Shown here one piece after another: positions 48,201-55,874 of a stretch of 64,000 nucleotides of DNA (position 1 is its first letter; each line of letters starts with the position of its first letter). This DNA is from Vibrio celticus (GTDB lineage Bacteria > Pseudomonadota > Gammaproteobacteria > Enterobacterales > Vibrionaceae). The DNA lies in NCBI RefSeq assembly GCF_024347335.1, contig NZ_AP025464.1, forward strand, positions 744,001-808,000, in the 5' to 3' direction. The notes under the pieces are model-generated. The model ran no database searches. It was not told the DNA's origin and worked only from the letters and a program-made list of their open reading frames with translations. The position numbers and the translations under genes were made by a program.

Positions 48201-51200
48201 GCTAATAGCAACCGATGGTACTGAATTCCCTATTACGGTTAAGGTTAACGGCACAGAGGATGGGGTCGTCATCGATTCCAATTCAGAACTGGGTCATGTT
48301 GTAGAAAATGCCCAAACAGGTGCTTCAGTTTCCGGCAATGTGGTCGCCCACGATGTTGATCTCCACGATACGGTAAGTTGGACACAAACACCGACAGCAG
48401 GCATTAGCGGTCAGTATGGTACGTTCCATCTAAGTGCCGACGGACAATGGCATTATGACGTTGACCAGAGCAAAGCGACAACATTAGGAGACGGTACCGA
48501 GTATTGGGAACACTTTACGGTTGAGGCCGTATCGACTGATGGTAGCCATGTCTCGGAAAGTGTCTCCGTTGTTGTGCATGGCAATAATGATGTACCAACA
48601 GTTAGTGGCGAGGTCACTTTACCTTCAGGTAAGGAAGATACTTCAATACATATTACACAAGCTGAATTAATCGCTAATGCGACAGATGTTGATACTAACG
48701 ATAGAGGTTGGTTACACGCTCAAAACTTGACGGCAGACCACGGCAGCTTGGTATCAAATTCAGATGGCAGTTTTACCTTTAACCCTGATCCTAATTACAA
48801 CGGAGTGGTCCACTTTACTTACGATGTTGCCGATAGACACGGTGGCATCGCACATACGGGAGCGAGCACAACCCTAGCCGCAGTCAATGATTTGGCTATC
48901 ATCACAGGGACAGGGGGGCATCTGCTTGAGGAAGATAATCTCTATTATGGCTACACGATTAAAACAAGCGGCCAGTTTCATGTCGTTGATCCTGATGGGC
49001 CAAGCCAGTCGAAGTTTCCGGACGGTTTGCATCACCACACCGGAAGTCTTGGTGGAACGTTGCAACTCTATGGTAATGGTAACTATTTTTACCATATTGA
49101 TAATAGCGCGGTTAATCATCTTGCGAAGGGACAGGAGGCTAAGGAAACCTTTACTATTCACAGTGTCGATGGAACATCACATCAGGTTGAATTCGTCATC
49201 GAAGGTACCAATGATGCGCCTTTTGTGCACGGGGACGTTACTCTCTCGCCTGGTACTGAAGATACTGCTGTCACACTACATGTATCGGACTTGCTCGCAC
49301 AAGCCGGTGACTATGATGATGGTGAAACAGCGCGGCTCAGTGTGCATAACCTAAGTGCAGATCACGGTACGGTCACAGACAATAAAGATGGCACCTACAC
49401 TTTCAACCCAGATGCTGATTATAATGGACCGGTCCACTTTAGCTACGATGTACAAGATCCTCAAGGTGCGACTGTAGCCACATCAGCCTCGATGAATCTT
49501 GCAGCAGTGGATGACGCTGCTGCGATTACTGGGCAAGACACCGCGGTCGCGATTGAAGATCACCATGCTGTTGAAATTAATACCATCAAAGGACTTACTA
49601 ATATCCAACACGGTATTGGAACGTCTGGATTATTAACTATCATTGACGCTGATGTTGGTGAAGAACATTTTATTAGCCAGCGTAGTACTCAGGCACATGG
49701 TAACTTTATTTTGACCTCTAGTGGTCAATGGCATTATACCGTTGACAATTCTAGACAAGATGTTCAAACACTTGGCGTTAACCAAAGTATTACGGATCAT
49801 ATCCTAGTATCTTCCGCTGATGGTACAACTCATACAATCAACATAACTATAAAAGGTACTAACGACGTCCCCACCGTCACTAGTGAAGTCATTATCACTT
49901 CGGGTACTGAAGATACGAAAATGAATATTACCACCGCAGATCTTCTGACTAATGCGGCTGATATCGATCTCAATGACGCAGGTCAATTAAGCGTGTCGAA
50001 TTTAGTCGCAGACCACGGCTCTGTCGTTGACAACAAAGATGGTACATTTACATTCACACCAACTAAAGACTATAACGGCCAAGTTCATTTCACTTATGAC
50101 GTGCAAGATGCACACGGCGGTGTAACCCATACCGGGGCATCAACGACACTCTCGGCGGTCAATGATGTGGCTATCATCACAGGGACAGGGGGGCATCTGC
50201 TTGAGGAAGATAATCTCTATTATGGCTACACGATTAAAACAAGCGGCCAGTTTCATGTCGTTGATCCTGATGGGCCAAGCCAGTCGAAGTTTCCGGACGG
50301 TTTGCATCACCACACCGGAAGTCTTGGTGGAACGTTGCAACTCTATGGTAATGGTAACTATTTTTACCATATTGATAATAGCGCGGTTAATCATCTTGCG
50401 AAGGGACAGGAGGCTAAGGAAACCTTTACTATTCACAGTGTCGATGGAACATCACATCAGGTTGAATTCGTCATCGAAGGTACCAATGATGCGCCTTTTG
50501 TGCACGGGGACGTTACTCTCTCGCCTGGTACTGAAGATACTGCTGTCACACTACATGTATCGGACTTGCTCGCACAAGCCGGTGACTATGATGATGGTGA
50601 AACAGCGCGGCTCAGTGTGCATAACCTAAGTGCAGATCACGGTACGGTCACAGACAATAAAGATGGCACCTACACTTTCAACCCAGATGCAGATTATAAC
50701 GGGACGGTACACTTTACCTACGATGTTCAAGACCCTCAGGGTGCGACGGTTGCTACCTCGGCATCCATGGCTTTAGCCGCAGTGGCCGATACGCCTGTCT
50801 TGAGTGTCGACATTACGGATACTTCTGATAATACCGTAAATGCCAGCGAATCTGGTGCGGCCGCTATCTCAGGTACGCTTGATCCGAGCGTAGCCTCAAC
50901 ACTGGACCGCATTGAGATCACCGATGGCACAACGACGGTCACCGTCGACAAGGCCAATATCACTGTTGCTACAGACGGTACCTATCAAACAACGGCAGAC
51001 CTTACCTCGTTGAAAGACGGAACGTTGACTGTGACGGCGCATGCGACCAGTCATGACGGTACAACCGCAACTTCGACTGACACGATTCTCAAAGACACAC
51101 AGGTTAGCCTTCCTACGATTACTTTTGAAAGCGCAGGGGCAGACAACTTATACAGCAAAGCTGAAATTGCCCGAGGACAGGCAAATACGATTACAGCCAC

Positions 51201-52221
51201 TGTTACGCCTCCTAGTGATGCCAAAATCGGTGAGCATCTTGTCGTTAACGGACAAGATCATGTATTAGATGCTCACAGTCTTCAGCATGGAATACAAATT
51301 GAAGTTCATCCGGGTTCTAATGTACAAGCAACAATGACTGACGAACACGGTAATACCGCAGGTAGTCAAGGTTTTGCTGCAAGCGCCATACCTGAACCGA
51401 TCGTTGTCAGACCACCATCCGGAAGCCACCAAGTATCTGGCACGCTTGGGGTTCCACCACTATTACCTTCATTAACTCCGGTACCAACAGCACAAAGCGG
51501 TTGGCGAATCCATTTACCTAACGGACAGTACGTCACTAGCCATCATGGCCAATACGGTACATTAACCATTGACCCTCAGACTGGTCATTTACATTATCAA
51601 GAGCAAGCCCAAGTTCACACGGGCCCTCATGGCAGCGCTTCTGGTATAGGTCAACATGAAGATAAATTTGAAGTAGCATTGCAAGGGACAAATCAAGATG
51701 AAGTTGTCGCCCATGTGAATATCCAGATACTCAGTCATGGGCCTGGACATAGTGGAAAGCTGACAGTTGGAACTGAAGTGGTTGATATGACAATCACACC
51801 TTTGGTCCATACATCACACCCAGCTCCCCCACCACCGCCTCCTGTACAACATAACGAGCCAGACATGGCTTCGCAAGCCGACTTTACGGTCACACTAAGC
51901 GATGATAGTAATCTAGATTTAACCCTGCAGACCCATCAAGAACCCGATCAGAAAACCAGCCACCATGGTGCAGCCGCTTATCTGGATGCATTGGGCATTA
52001 AACCCGATTCGACATCGACAACGGCTCACGATCAACCTGCGGATATGGATATCGTACTTGCACAAGTCGACCAACCAGATGCAGTAACACATGACCAAGC
52101 ACACTTGGATATGTCAGACGCGCTGGAACACCATGATGCAAATATCAACCATAACCAAGATGATGAGCACCATCATCACAACGATGTAGACGGGCTACCG
52201 GACATTGATCCAAATAGTTAA
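42247..52221 (+). CDS. Giant VCBS protein, C-terminal open segment (3,324 residues)
   Basis: This segment begins inside the repeat array (about 4.7 repeats to 43632). Three diverged VCBS domains follow (TEESQLQTSG, then VTDVDTGEAHFSNTDI), and after them a run in which VCBS-type domains alternate with cadherin-like/tandem-95 domains (pattern GTEDT, ATDIDxNDAGxL, ADHGxVxxNxDGTFTF, DYNGxVHFTYDVQDxHGG). An Ig-like domain lies at about 50780-51100 (SGTLDPSVASTLDRIEITDG). The C-terminal region has the short proline run PAPPPPPPV, the segment YLDALGIKPDS and a final His/Asp/Asn-rich tail (DDEHHHHNDVDGLPDIDPNS). No GGxGxD repeats are present, so any type I signal must be of the non-RTX kind. Confidence 0.8.
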   Translation: MDNPDNTFTPDSITGTNGDLTIDANGHWAFTANSAFNQLNVGDKVEETFTVSSVDGTPSTIKVTINGTNDAATVSSATVAIDETDKAVTTSGTLTSTDVDNPDNTFTPDSITGANGDLTIDASGRWVFTANSSFNQLNVGDKVEETFTVSSVDGTPSTIKVTINGTNDAATVSTATVSVDETDKAVTTSGTLTSTDVDNPDNTFTPDSIAGTNGDLTIDANGHWVFTANSAFNQLNIGDKVEETFTVSSIDGTPSTIKVTINGTNDTATVSSATVAIDETDKAVTTSGTLTSTDVDNPDNTFTPDSITGSNGDLTIDANGHWVFTSNNAFNQLNVGDKVEETFTVSSIDGTTSTIKVMINGTNDAATVSTATASVDETDSAITTSGTLTSTDVDNPDNTFTPDSITGTNGDLTIDANGHWTFTANSAFNQLNVGDKVEETFTVSSVDGTPSTIKVTINGTNDKAVISGTSAGAVTEESQLQTSGSLTVTDVDADEAHFSNTDIAGTLGTLHLNDSGTWTYALDNTNHTVQALSNGATATDTITVHSADGTPHQVTITVNGTNDSAVIGGTNSGAVTEESQLQTSGTLTVTDVDTGEAHFSNTDIVGNLGTLHLTDSGAWTYDLDNTNPSVQTLGVNKTATDTITVHSADGTPHQVTITVNGTNDSAVIGGTNSGAVTEESQLQTSGILTVTDVDTGEAHFSNTDIKGSLGTLHLTDSGAWTYDLDNSNPSVQALAKGQQVKDIITVQSADSTPHQISIVVNGQNDAAVITGTTTGTVTEDRINGMNWLLAGGTMHVSDIDSGEAKFDPVLHAHNYAGIGYTSTLGAEVVVTPDGDWDYQLDNNITQVQSLGQGQSYIDKVTVHTVDGTTQELQITITGTNDAPTVTGSRVLPAGTEDQTLRITQTQLLAGATDIDKNDAGTLHVDAVTADHGTVTQNADGSFTFHPDQDYNGQVHFTYDVQDAHGGVTHTSATTSLSAVGDAAVITGSGSGVKEDINVDISSGHLLGASGVFHVVDPDGPAQSQFPDVLYGGIYQGSHGGDLQVNSNGNYYYHMSNYLVQHLSEGEILKEEYTIHSVDGTQHKVEFTVEGTNDKPVLSAQSQSVTEGGTLLSGQMHATDVDTKDTHTFTIEKPVDGLTFNNDGSYTFDPSHASYQNLGANNDQVIHVQVKVDDHNGGTDTKTLTLVVHGTNDGATIGGQDTFTVQEDHNLTLNSGNTIIYNGQLTITDADAGEDHFDGNLHQNQQTGTWDTGYTTQEGGKLILQSNGSYRYEIDNSLAKIQSLGSNETLIDTVTVRSADGTPHQIQVTILGDNDAPVVSSAVTLAAGTEDTDVVLHVSDLLANATDIDHNDAGQLSVANLTADHGNITDNHDGTFTFHPTQDYNGKVSFTYDVQDTHGGSVATSASITLAPTRDSAVISGNDTGSIIEDHNVGHSSAQKIAISGSLSVTDPDTGEDHFRFNQFGEKAIHDPFGGDLRITPAGSWGYEVSNSRLQSLAEGEVEKVVYRVYSADHTAHDITITVTGTNDQPTIIATTLAHGTEDTHYQMQASQFGFTDIDTGDTLHSIAITDLPSATQGKFVLDGHDVTAGQHISTTDITKLQFVPAQDFNGDVQFKYTVNDGHDDSQEATNTLHIDAVGDTAVITGKTIGDVDEGHGTYQDRSPNYAQPGMGKLTNDPLYTDGKLEIIDPDNGEAQFDTKGVGYSYHGTYGQLILNADGNWHYMVTVGSNQQNVATQIDQLGDGQQLTDTITVYSKDGTAQDIVITIHGDNDRPYISSEVTLNAGTEDTRQTLTTAQLLANTVDVDKNDAGLLSIENLHADHGSILNNADGTFTFTPEKDYNGDVHFSYDVKDAHGGVTHTGASTTLAAVDDKTIISGVDHGVATEDVATHMLTHVNIMDAVDWQALQITDVDSPNTQVTVEFAGKQYTWNIGSGLDVTTPYGKFQFHTIASGSHKGEHSWSYIGDNNNVHVQELKHGESLTESIKLIATDGTEFPITVKVNGTEDGVVIDSNSELGHVVENAQTGASVSGNVVAHDVDLHDTVSWTQTPTAGISGQYGTFHLSADGQWHYDVDQSKATTLGDGTEYWEHFTVEAVSTDGSHVSESVSVVVHGNNDVPTVSGEVTLPSGKEDTSIHITQAELIANATDVDTNDRGWLHAQNLTADHGSLVSNSDGSFTFNPDPNYNGVVHFTYDVADRHGGIAHTGASTTLAAVNDLAIITGTGGHLLEEDNLYYGYTIKTSGQFHVVDPDGPSQSKFPDGLHHHTGSLGGTLQLYGNGNYFYHIDNSAVNHLAKGQEAKETFTIHSVDGTSHQVEFVIEGTNDAPFVHGDVTLSPGTEDTAVTLHVSDLLAQAGDYDDGETARLSVHNLSADHGTVTDNKDGTYTFNPDADYNGPVHFSYDVQDPQGATVATSASMNLAAVDDAAAITGQDTAVAIEDHHAVEINTIKGLTNIQHGIGTSGLLTIIDADVGEEHFISQRSTQAHGNFILTSSGQWHYTVDNSRQDVQTLGVNQSITDHILVSSADGTTHTINITIKGTNDVPTVTSEVIITSGTEDTKMNITTADLLTNAADIDLNDAGQLSVSNLVADHGSVVDNKDGTFTFTPTKDYNGQVHFTYDVQDAHGGVTHTGASTTLSAVNDVAIITGTGGHLLEEDNLYYGYTIKTSGQFHVVDPDGPSQSKFPDGLHHHTGSLGGTLQLYGNGNYFYHIDNSAVNHLAKGQEAKETFTIHSVDGTSHQVEFVIEGTNDAPFVHGDVTLSPGTEDTAVTLHVSDLLAQAGDYDDGETARLSVHNLSADHGTVTDNKDGTYTFNPDADYNGTVHFTYDVQDPQGATVATSASMALAAVADTPVLSVDITDTSDNTVNASESGAAAISGTLDPSVASTLDRIEITDGTTTVTVDKANITVATDGTYQTTADLTSLKDGTLTVTAHATSHDGTTATSTDTILKDTQVSLPTITFESAGADNLYSKAEIARGQANTITATVTPPSDAKIGEHLVVNGQDHVLDAHSLQHGIQIEVHPGSNVQATMTDEHGNTAGSQGFAASAIPEPIVVRPPSGSHQVSGTLGVPPLLPSLTPVPTAQSGWRIHLPNGQYVTSHHGQYGTLTIDPQTGHLHYQEQAQVHTGPHGSASGIGQHEDKFEVALQGTNQDEVVAHVNIQILSHGPGHSGKLTVGTEVVDMTITPLVHTSHPAPPPPPPVQHNEPDMASQADFTVTLSDDSNLDLTLQTHQEPDQKTSHHGAAAYLDALGIKPDSTSTTAHDQPADMDIVLAQVDQPDAVTHDQAHLDMSDALEHHDANINHNQDDEHHHHNDVDGLPDIDPNS
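48893..49415 (+). repeat. 523-bp direct repeat, copy 1
   Basis: This stretch appears base-for-base identical to 50168-50690 (offset 1,275 bp = 425 codons), and the flanks diverge at once on both sides. It encodes one VCBS-type domain (TGTGGHLLEEDNLYYGYTI onward) and most of the following cadherin-like domain. Confidence 0.85.
50168..50690 (+). repeat. 523-bp direct repeat, copy 2
   Basis: This is the second copy of the domain pair at 48893-49415. The cadherin-like domain continues after it with diverged sequence (YNGTVHFTYDV here, YNGPVHFSYDV in copy 1). Confidence 0.85.
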
Positions 52222-52241
52222 CCGATAACGAGACTAAACAG

Positions 52242-52270
52242 AAGGGAGCACATAATGTGCTCCCTTTTTA
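52242..52270. terminator. Bidirectional terminator between giant gene and secretion operon
   Basis: An 11-bp perfect stem (AAGGGAGCACA at 52242-52252 with TGTGCTCCCTT at 52256-52266), a 3-base loop and a T-run follow on the plus strand. The arms begin and end in A and T runs, so it can serve both convergent units. Confidence 0.85.
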
Positions 52271-52315
52271 TTATTTGCTGTTGTTATTCGTTTACTCTCA
52301 GCGACTCTATAACGA

Positions 52316-53629
52316 TTACCTTTCACCAAATGCGACACTCACATTGGTGTAGATCGGTTTCCATAAATACTGGAACACAGATTTTTCACCGGTTGTGATG
52401 TCTACCTCACCCGTCATACCTGGCAAAATAGAAAAGCTTTCTGGGTTATCGCGGAAGTATGGCGTATCAACCGATACCACAACCTCATAGTAAATCTCGC
52501 CACGCTCGCTTTGACTGGTGGTCGGTGAAATACTCTCAACCTCCCCTTTTAGCGCCCCAAAGCGGCTGTAATCAAACGCATCAATTTTGATACGAGTCGG
52601 CTGCCCTACACTCACAAAGCCAATATCTCTTGGCGATAAACGCGCTTTAAAGTCGGCTTTCCCACCAACAGGAACGATTTCAACCACAGTGCCACCAGGC
52701 TGAATAACACCACCGTTTTGCGTGCTTGGCAGGCTTTGCACCAAGCCTTGTAGCGGTGACACCAACATGGTGTTGGTCAATTTAGCTTGGCTTGAACGAA
52801 CTCTAGCATTCAATGCTGATAAGTCAGATACGGCTTTTGAACGATCGTCGCTCACTTTAGCTTTCGCTTCTGCCAGAAGCTGTATGATTTTTTGGTCATT
52901 ACTGTCAGCTTGTCTAATCAATACCGACTTCTTGCCACGAGCTTCTTCGATTTTCTGTTCGATACTGGCCAATTTTTGTCGCATTTCAAGCACACGTAAA
53001 CGTGAAATGTTACCCGCTTTATAACCCTTCTCCAGTATGTTCAACTCTTGCTTAGTCGCATTTAACTCTTTCTCATAACTCGGCAAGGCCTTTTCTACGC
53101 TACGAAGCTGCTCTGCAATTTGCTCGCTCTCTTTCTCAAGTACCACACGCTTTTGAAAATAGAGGGCTTTTTGTGCGTTCAGCTGTGCTTTTTGTTGGCT
53201 AACGATCTCGGGGTAATCGACTTCAAACTCAGCAAGGTTTGGCTCACGTTGTTCTAGCAGAGCATTCATACGTTCTACACTGGCTAGAAGCGTCACTTGT
53301 TGAGATTTCAATTCTTCAAGAGCGGTACGTTGGAAGGTCGCATCAAACTCAACAAGCGGCTGGCCTTTCTCGACAAGCTGTCCTTCTTTAACGAGAATTT
53401 GCTTTAACTTACCGCCAATCGCGCTTTGAAGTACTTGCTTCTCGCCTTCTGGAATAACTGCGCCTTTGGCTTTGGCAATTTCATCAACTTGAGTGACTAC
53501 AGACCAAGTGGCAAAAGCAATAACACACAAGGCAACCGACCATGTGGCCAGTGCCAATGTACGAGCCGTATTTTGTGATTCAACAAGTTCACCGTAGCGC
53601 TTGCCCTTCTCGATAGATTGTTTAGTCAT
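52316..53629 (-). CDS. HlyD-family type I secretion periplasmic adaptor
   Basis: This 437-residue protein has a short cytoplasmic N-terminus and one membrane helix (about 26-48, LALATWSVALCVIAFATWSV). A lipoyl half-motif follows (GAVIPEGEKQVLQS ... GKLKQILVKEGQLVEKGQPL), then a long coiled-coil hairpin (about 105-285), the second lipoyl half (VSPLQGLVQSLP ... GGVIQPGGTVVEIVPVG) and the beta-barrel region (SPRDIGFVSVGQPTRIKIDAFDYSRFG). It should link the ABC exporter to an outer-membrane TolC-type duct. It is the last gene of the operon, overlapping the upstream ABC gene by eight bases, with a strong ribosome site (AAGGAG). No outer-membrane component is encoded nearby. Confidence 0.92.
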   Translation of the reverse strand: MTKQSIEKGKRYGELVESQNTARTLALATWSVALCVIAFATWSVVTQVDEIAKAKGAVIPEGEKQVLQSAIGGKLKQILVKEGQLVEKGQPLVEFDATFQRTALEELKSQQVTLLASVERMNALLEQREPNLAEFEVDYPEIVSQQKAQLNAQKALYFQKRVVLEKESEQIAEQLRSVEKALPSYEKELNATKQELNILEKGYKAGNISRLRVLEMRQKLASIEQKIEEARGKKSVLIRQADSNDQKIIQLLAEAKAKVSDDRSKAVSDLSALNARVRSSQAKLTNTMLVSPLQGLVQSLPSTQNGGVIQPGGTVVEIVPVGGKADFKARLSPRDIGFVSVGQPTRIKIDAFDYSRFGALKGEVESISPTTSQSERGEIYYEVVVSVDTPYFRDNPESFSILPGMTGEVDITTGEKSVFQYLWKPIYTNVSVAFGER

Positions 53630-55874
53630 TAGCGACTCCTTGCTTAGACTCTGATTGTTCTTGTTGGGCTGTATTTTGTTGAGCAGACGCCTCTTGAGTT
53701 GACGGCTGTAGCTCTTGAGATAACGGTTGCTCAGATAACTGCGGTTCTTGAGAAGCTTGAGGCTCTGAAGGCTGTTCCTGCTTCGAAGACTGCTCCGGCT
53801 CTAATGGACCGGCATAAACCACTGCACCTTCATTTAATACCACCACTTTATCGGCAAGCTTGATTAAATCCGGATCGTGGGACGTGTAAATCACCGTTGC
53901 TTTTCCTTTTTTCGATTGCACAAACTCACCAAATATACGTTTAGCATTTGGGTGAGCATCAGGCACAGGATTATCCATTAAGAACATTGGGTAGTCATAA
54001 ACCAGCGCTTTCGCGTCAATGAGGATCTGCGCGACGCTGCCAGACAACATGTCAAAAAGGCTGTCCGGCTGAATACTGCTGATGGAAGTATCGAGCCCAC
54101 CTGATAATGTCTCGAACCAACGCTTTCCACCGACCATTTCAATTGCAGAGATCATTTTCTGATCTTCGACTTTGTGACCGTCGTTTAGCCACTCTCGAAT
54201 ACTCAGCGTGAGCAAATCAGGATATGCGGCTCGAATGAAACACCAGTGGCGATAAAGCTGCGGATCGTATTGAACGAGGTTAACGCCTTCAAGCTCGACC
54301 ATGCCATTTTGGATAGGCTGCAAGCCAGACAGCACTTCAATTAATGTTGATTTACCGCTCCCAGAAGGGCCGGTAATCGCGACAATTTCACCGGCTTCAA
54401 TATCAAAACTCACACCATTCAAGGCCGGGCGACTCTGTTTGGGATAGCGCAGTGTCACTTGGTCTAATTTCAAATTAGGCGCTACCACAGGTAACGGGTG
54501 ATGCTGGTAACTGAATTCACGCTCAGACGGCTGAGACAAAATACGGTTCACTTGCAGCTTGGATTGATTAAAGCTATTAAAACGCATCGCACTGTTTGCC
54601 AACACCTGAGCAGGACCCGTCACCTTAGATATCAACATCATTGAAGCAATCAAACCACCAGGGGTCATCACTTGTTCAAAAATAAGTCCTATACCTAACC
54701 CCATCACGGCGAGTGTCGACCCCACACCAATGAAATAGTAAATCGAGGTGTAACGACTCTGGAGAACCGATTGATTAAAGGTCACTGTTGAAGCAAGAAG
54801 ATTGGCTTTTTTGAAACGTTGAATCCAGTGCTCTGAGAATCCAGCACTGCGAATAAAGGCAAGCTTGGATGACAGCTCATTAGTCATGTTTTGACGATTC
54901 GTACCTGCCACTGTCGATTGCATAGAGCGCTTGCTGCTAGAGCGTATCGAGCGTTTTGCTAGCAAGTAATAAAGGATTAAAGAGACGACTGGAACCAGTA
55001 CCAACCACCCGCCTAAAACACCTATCGCAAGTACAAAAATAAGAATGAATGGCAGATCAAACAGCGCATTTCCTAATGGCCCCGATAGCACACCTGAAAT
55101 ACGCTCTGACAGCATCACTTGGTTTTGCTGACTAGAAGAAGCTGTTTGCTGATTTTGAGCATAGCTATTACGAAGCAGACGCTGCACGAGGGATTGAGAA
55201 ATCTCACGACTTACTCGGTTGGAAACTGAAGCAAACACTCGGCTACGTAATGTTCTCAACCAACCCATCATCACAAACAACAACGCCGCGCCAATGGCGA
55301 TACCTTGCAACTCATGCCCTGCATCACCACCAATCACATGGTCATAAATCGACATCGTGATGAAGGGAACAGCAAGCGCAAATAAGTTAGTGATAAAACT
55401 GACTAGCAGCAATTTAGGAATAATGGGGCGAAACGCATGTAGTCGTTCGCCAACCCAATCAGGAGAAGCCTTCTCTAGTGGTGCTCCTTCGATAACAATA
55501 CAAAACTGAGGGACATCGGTAATGTCGTCATTGGCATTAAAGGCAACAAATTGCTTGGATTCTAAATGACCAGAGACCAGCTCATGTTCACCAAGTACCA
55601 GTAAGACCAATTTATGTTCACCAACTTCATCTAGGTTGGCAACCAAGCGATAAGGCAGTGCAAGCCTGTCGAACAAGGCAAACATATCGTCGATTGATTC
55701 AATGCCATTTTCATCGACCCATTGATGCGCGAACAACTGGATATTAGCATTAACTTCCAACTGCTTAAGAACGGAAAGGCTCTCGGTTTCTAAATGGTTC
55801 ATCACCTCTTGTCGACCGCTGGTATCTGCACGGTTGTTCGTACCTGAAGGGTTACCAATATCTAAACGATTCAT
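53622..55874 (-). CDS. Type I secretion ABC half-transporter A (Walker A intact, catalytic Glu replaced)
   Basis: This 750-residue protein has an N-terminal domain of about 130 residues that may be a degenerate C39-peptidase-like domain. Six membrane helices follow, then an ATPase domain and a C-terminal Gln/Ser/Glu/Pro-rich tail of about 60 residues. Walker A is intact (ITGPSGSGKST, near residue 503). The signature is altered (LSGSVAQ instead of LSGGQ, near 610). Walker B keeps its Asp, but the catalytic Glu is Asn (FLMDNP, near 631), and the Q-loop Gln is not evident (FIRAAYPDLL). The H-loop His is present (TSHDPDL). It probably pairs with the ABC protein encoded just upstream, whose stop overlaps its start (ATGA). 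Confidence 0.88.
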   Translation of the reverse strand: MNRLDIGNPSGTNNRADTSGRQEVMNHLETESLSVLKQLEVNANIQLFAHQWVDENGIESIDDMFALFDRLALPYRLVANLDEVGEHKLVLLVLGEHELVSGHLESKQFVAFNANDDITDVPQFCIVIEGAPLEKASPDWVGERLHAFRPIIPKLLLVSFITNLFALAVPFITMSIYDHVIGGDAGHELQGIAIGAALLFVMMGWLRTLRSRVFASVSNRVSREISQSLVQRLLRNSYAQNQQTASSSQQNQVMLSERISGVLSGPLGNALFDLPFILIFVLAIGVLGGWLVLVPVVSLILYYLLAKRSIRSSSKRSMQSTVAGTNRQNMTNELSSKLAFIRSAGFSEHWIQRFKKANLLASTVTFNQSVLQSRYTSIYYFIGVGSTLAVMGLGIGLIFEQVMTPGGLIASMMLISKVTGPAQVLANSAMRFNSFNQSKLQVNRILSQPSEREFSYQHHPLPVVAPNLKLDQVTLRYPKQSRPALNGVSFDIEAGEIVAITGPSGSGKSTLIEVLSGLQPIQNGMVELEGVNLVQYDPQLYRHWCFIRAAYPDLLTLSIREWLNDGHKVEDQKMISAIEMVGGKRWFETLSGGLDTSISSIQPDSLFDMLSGSVAQILIDAKALVYDYPMFLMDNPVPDAHPNAKRIFGEFVQSKKGKATVIYTSHDPDLIKLADKVVVLNEGAVVYAGPLEPEQSSKQEQPSEPQASQEPQLSEQPLSQELQPSTQEASAQQNTAQQEQSESKQGVAND

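Larger units (their letters stand above)
23094..52221 (+). pseudogene. Giant VCBS/cadherin-like T1SS-type surface protein gene (9,711 codons if five indels are repaired)
   Basis: Six open segments join into one frame if five single missing bases are restored: one C near 30367, 34482, 40361 and 42123 (CCC where sister repeats have CCCC) and one G near 41743 (TTGG where sisters have TTGGG). The full protein would be 9,710 residues, roughly 1 MDa. Order: a Lys-rich N-terminus with one hydrophobic stretch (LFQSLMMILPSL); a linker; about five diverged VCBS domains; 63 near-identical 98-residue VCBS repeats (residues 675-6848); further VCBS and cadherin-like domains in alternation; an Ig-like domain; and a His/Asp-rich tail. 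No RTX nonapeptide repeats were seen. It is likely an exported adhesin, with the secretion operon convergent at 52316-57517. The breaks may be sequencing errors. The start may be 23103. Confidence 0.8.
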
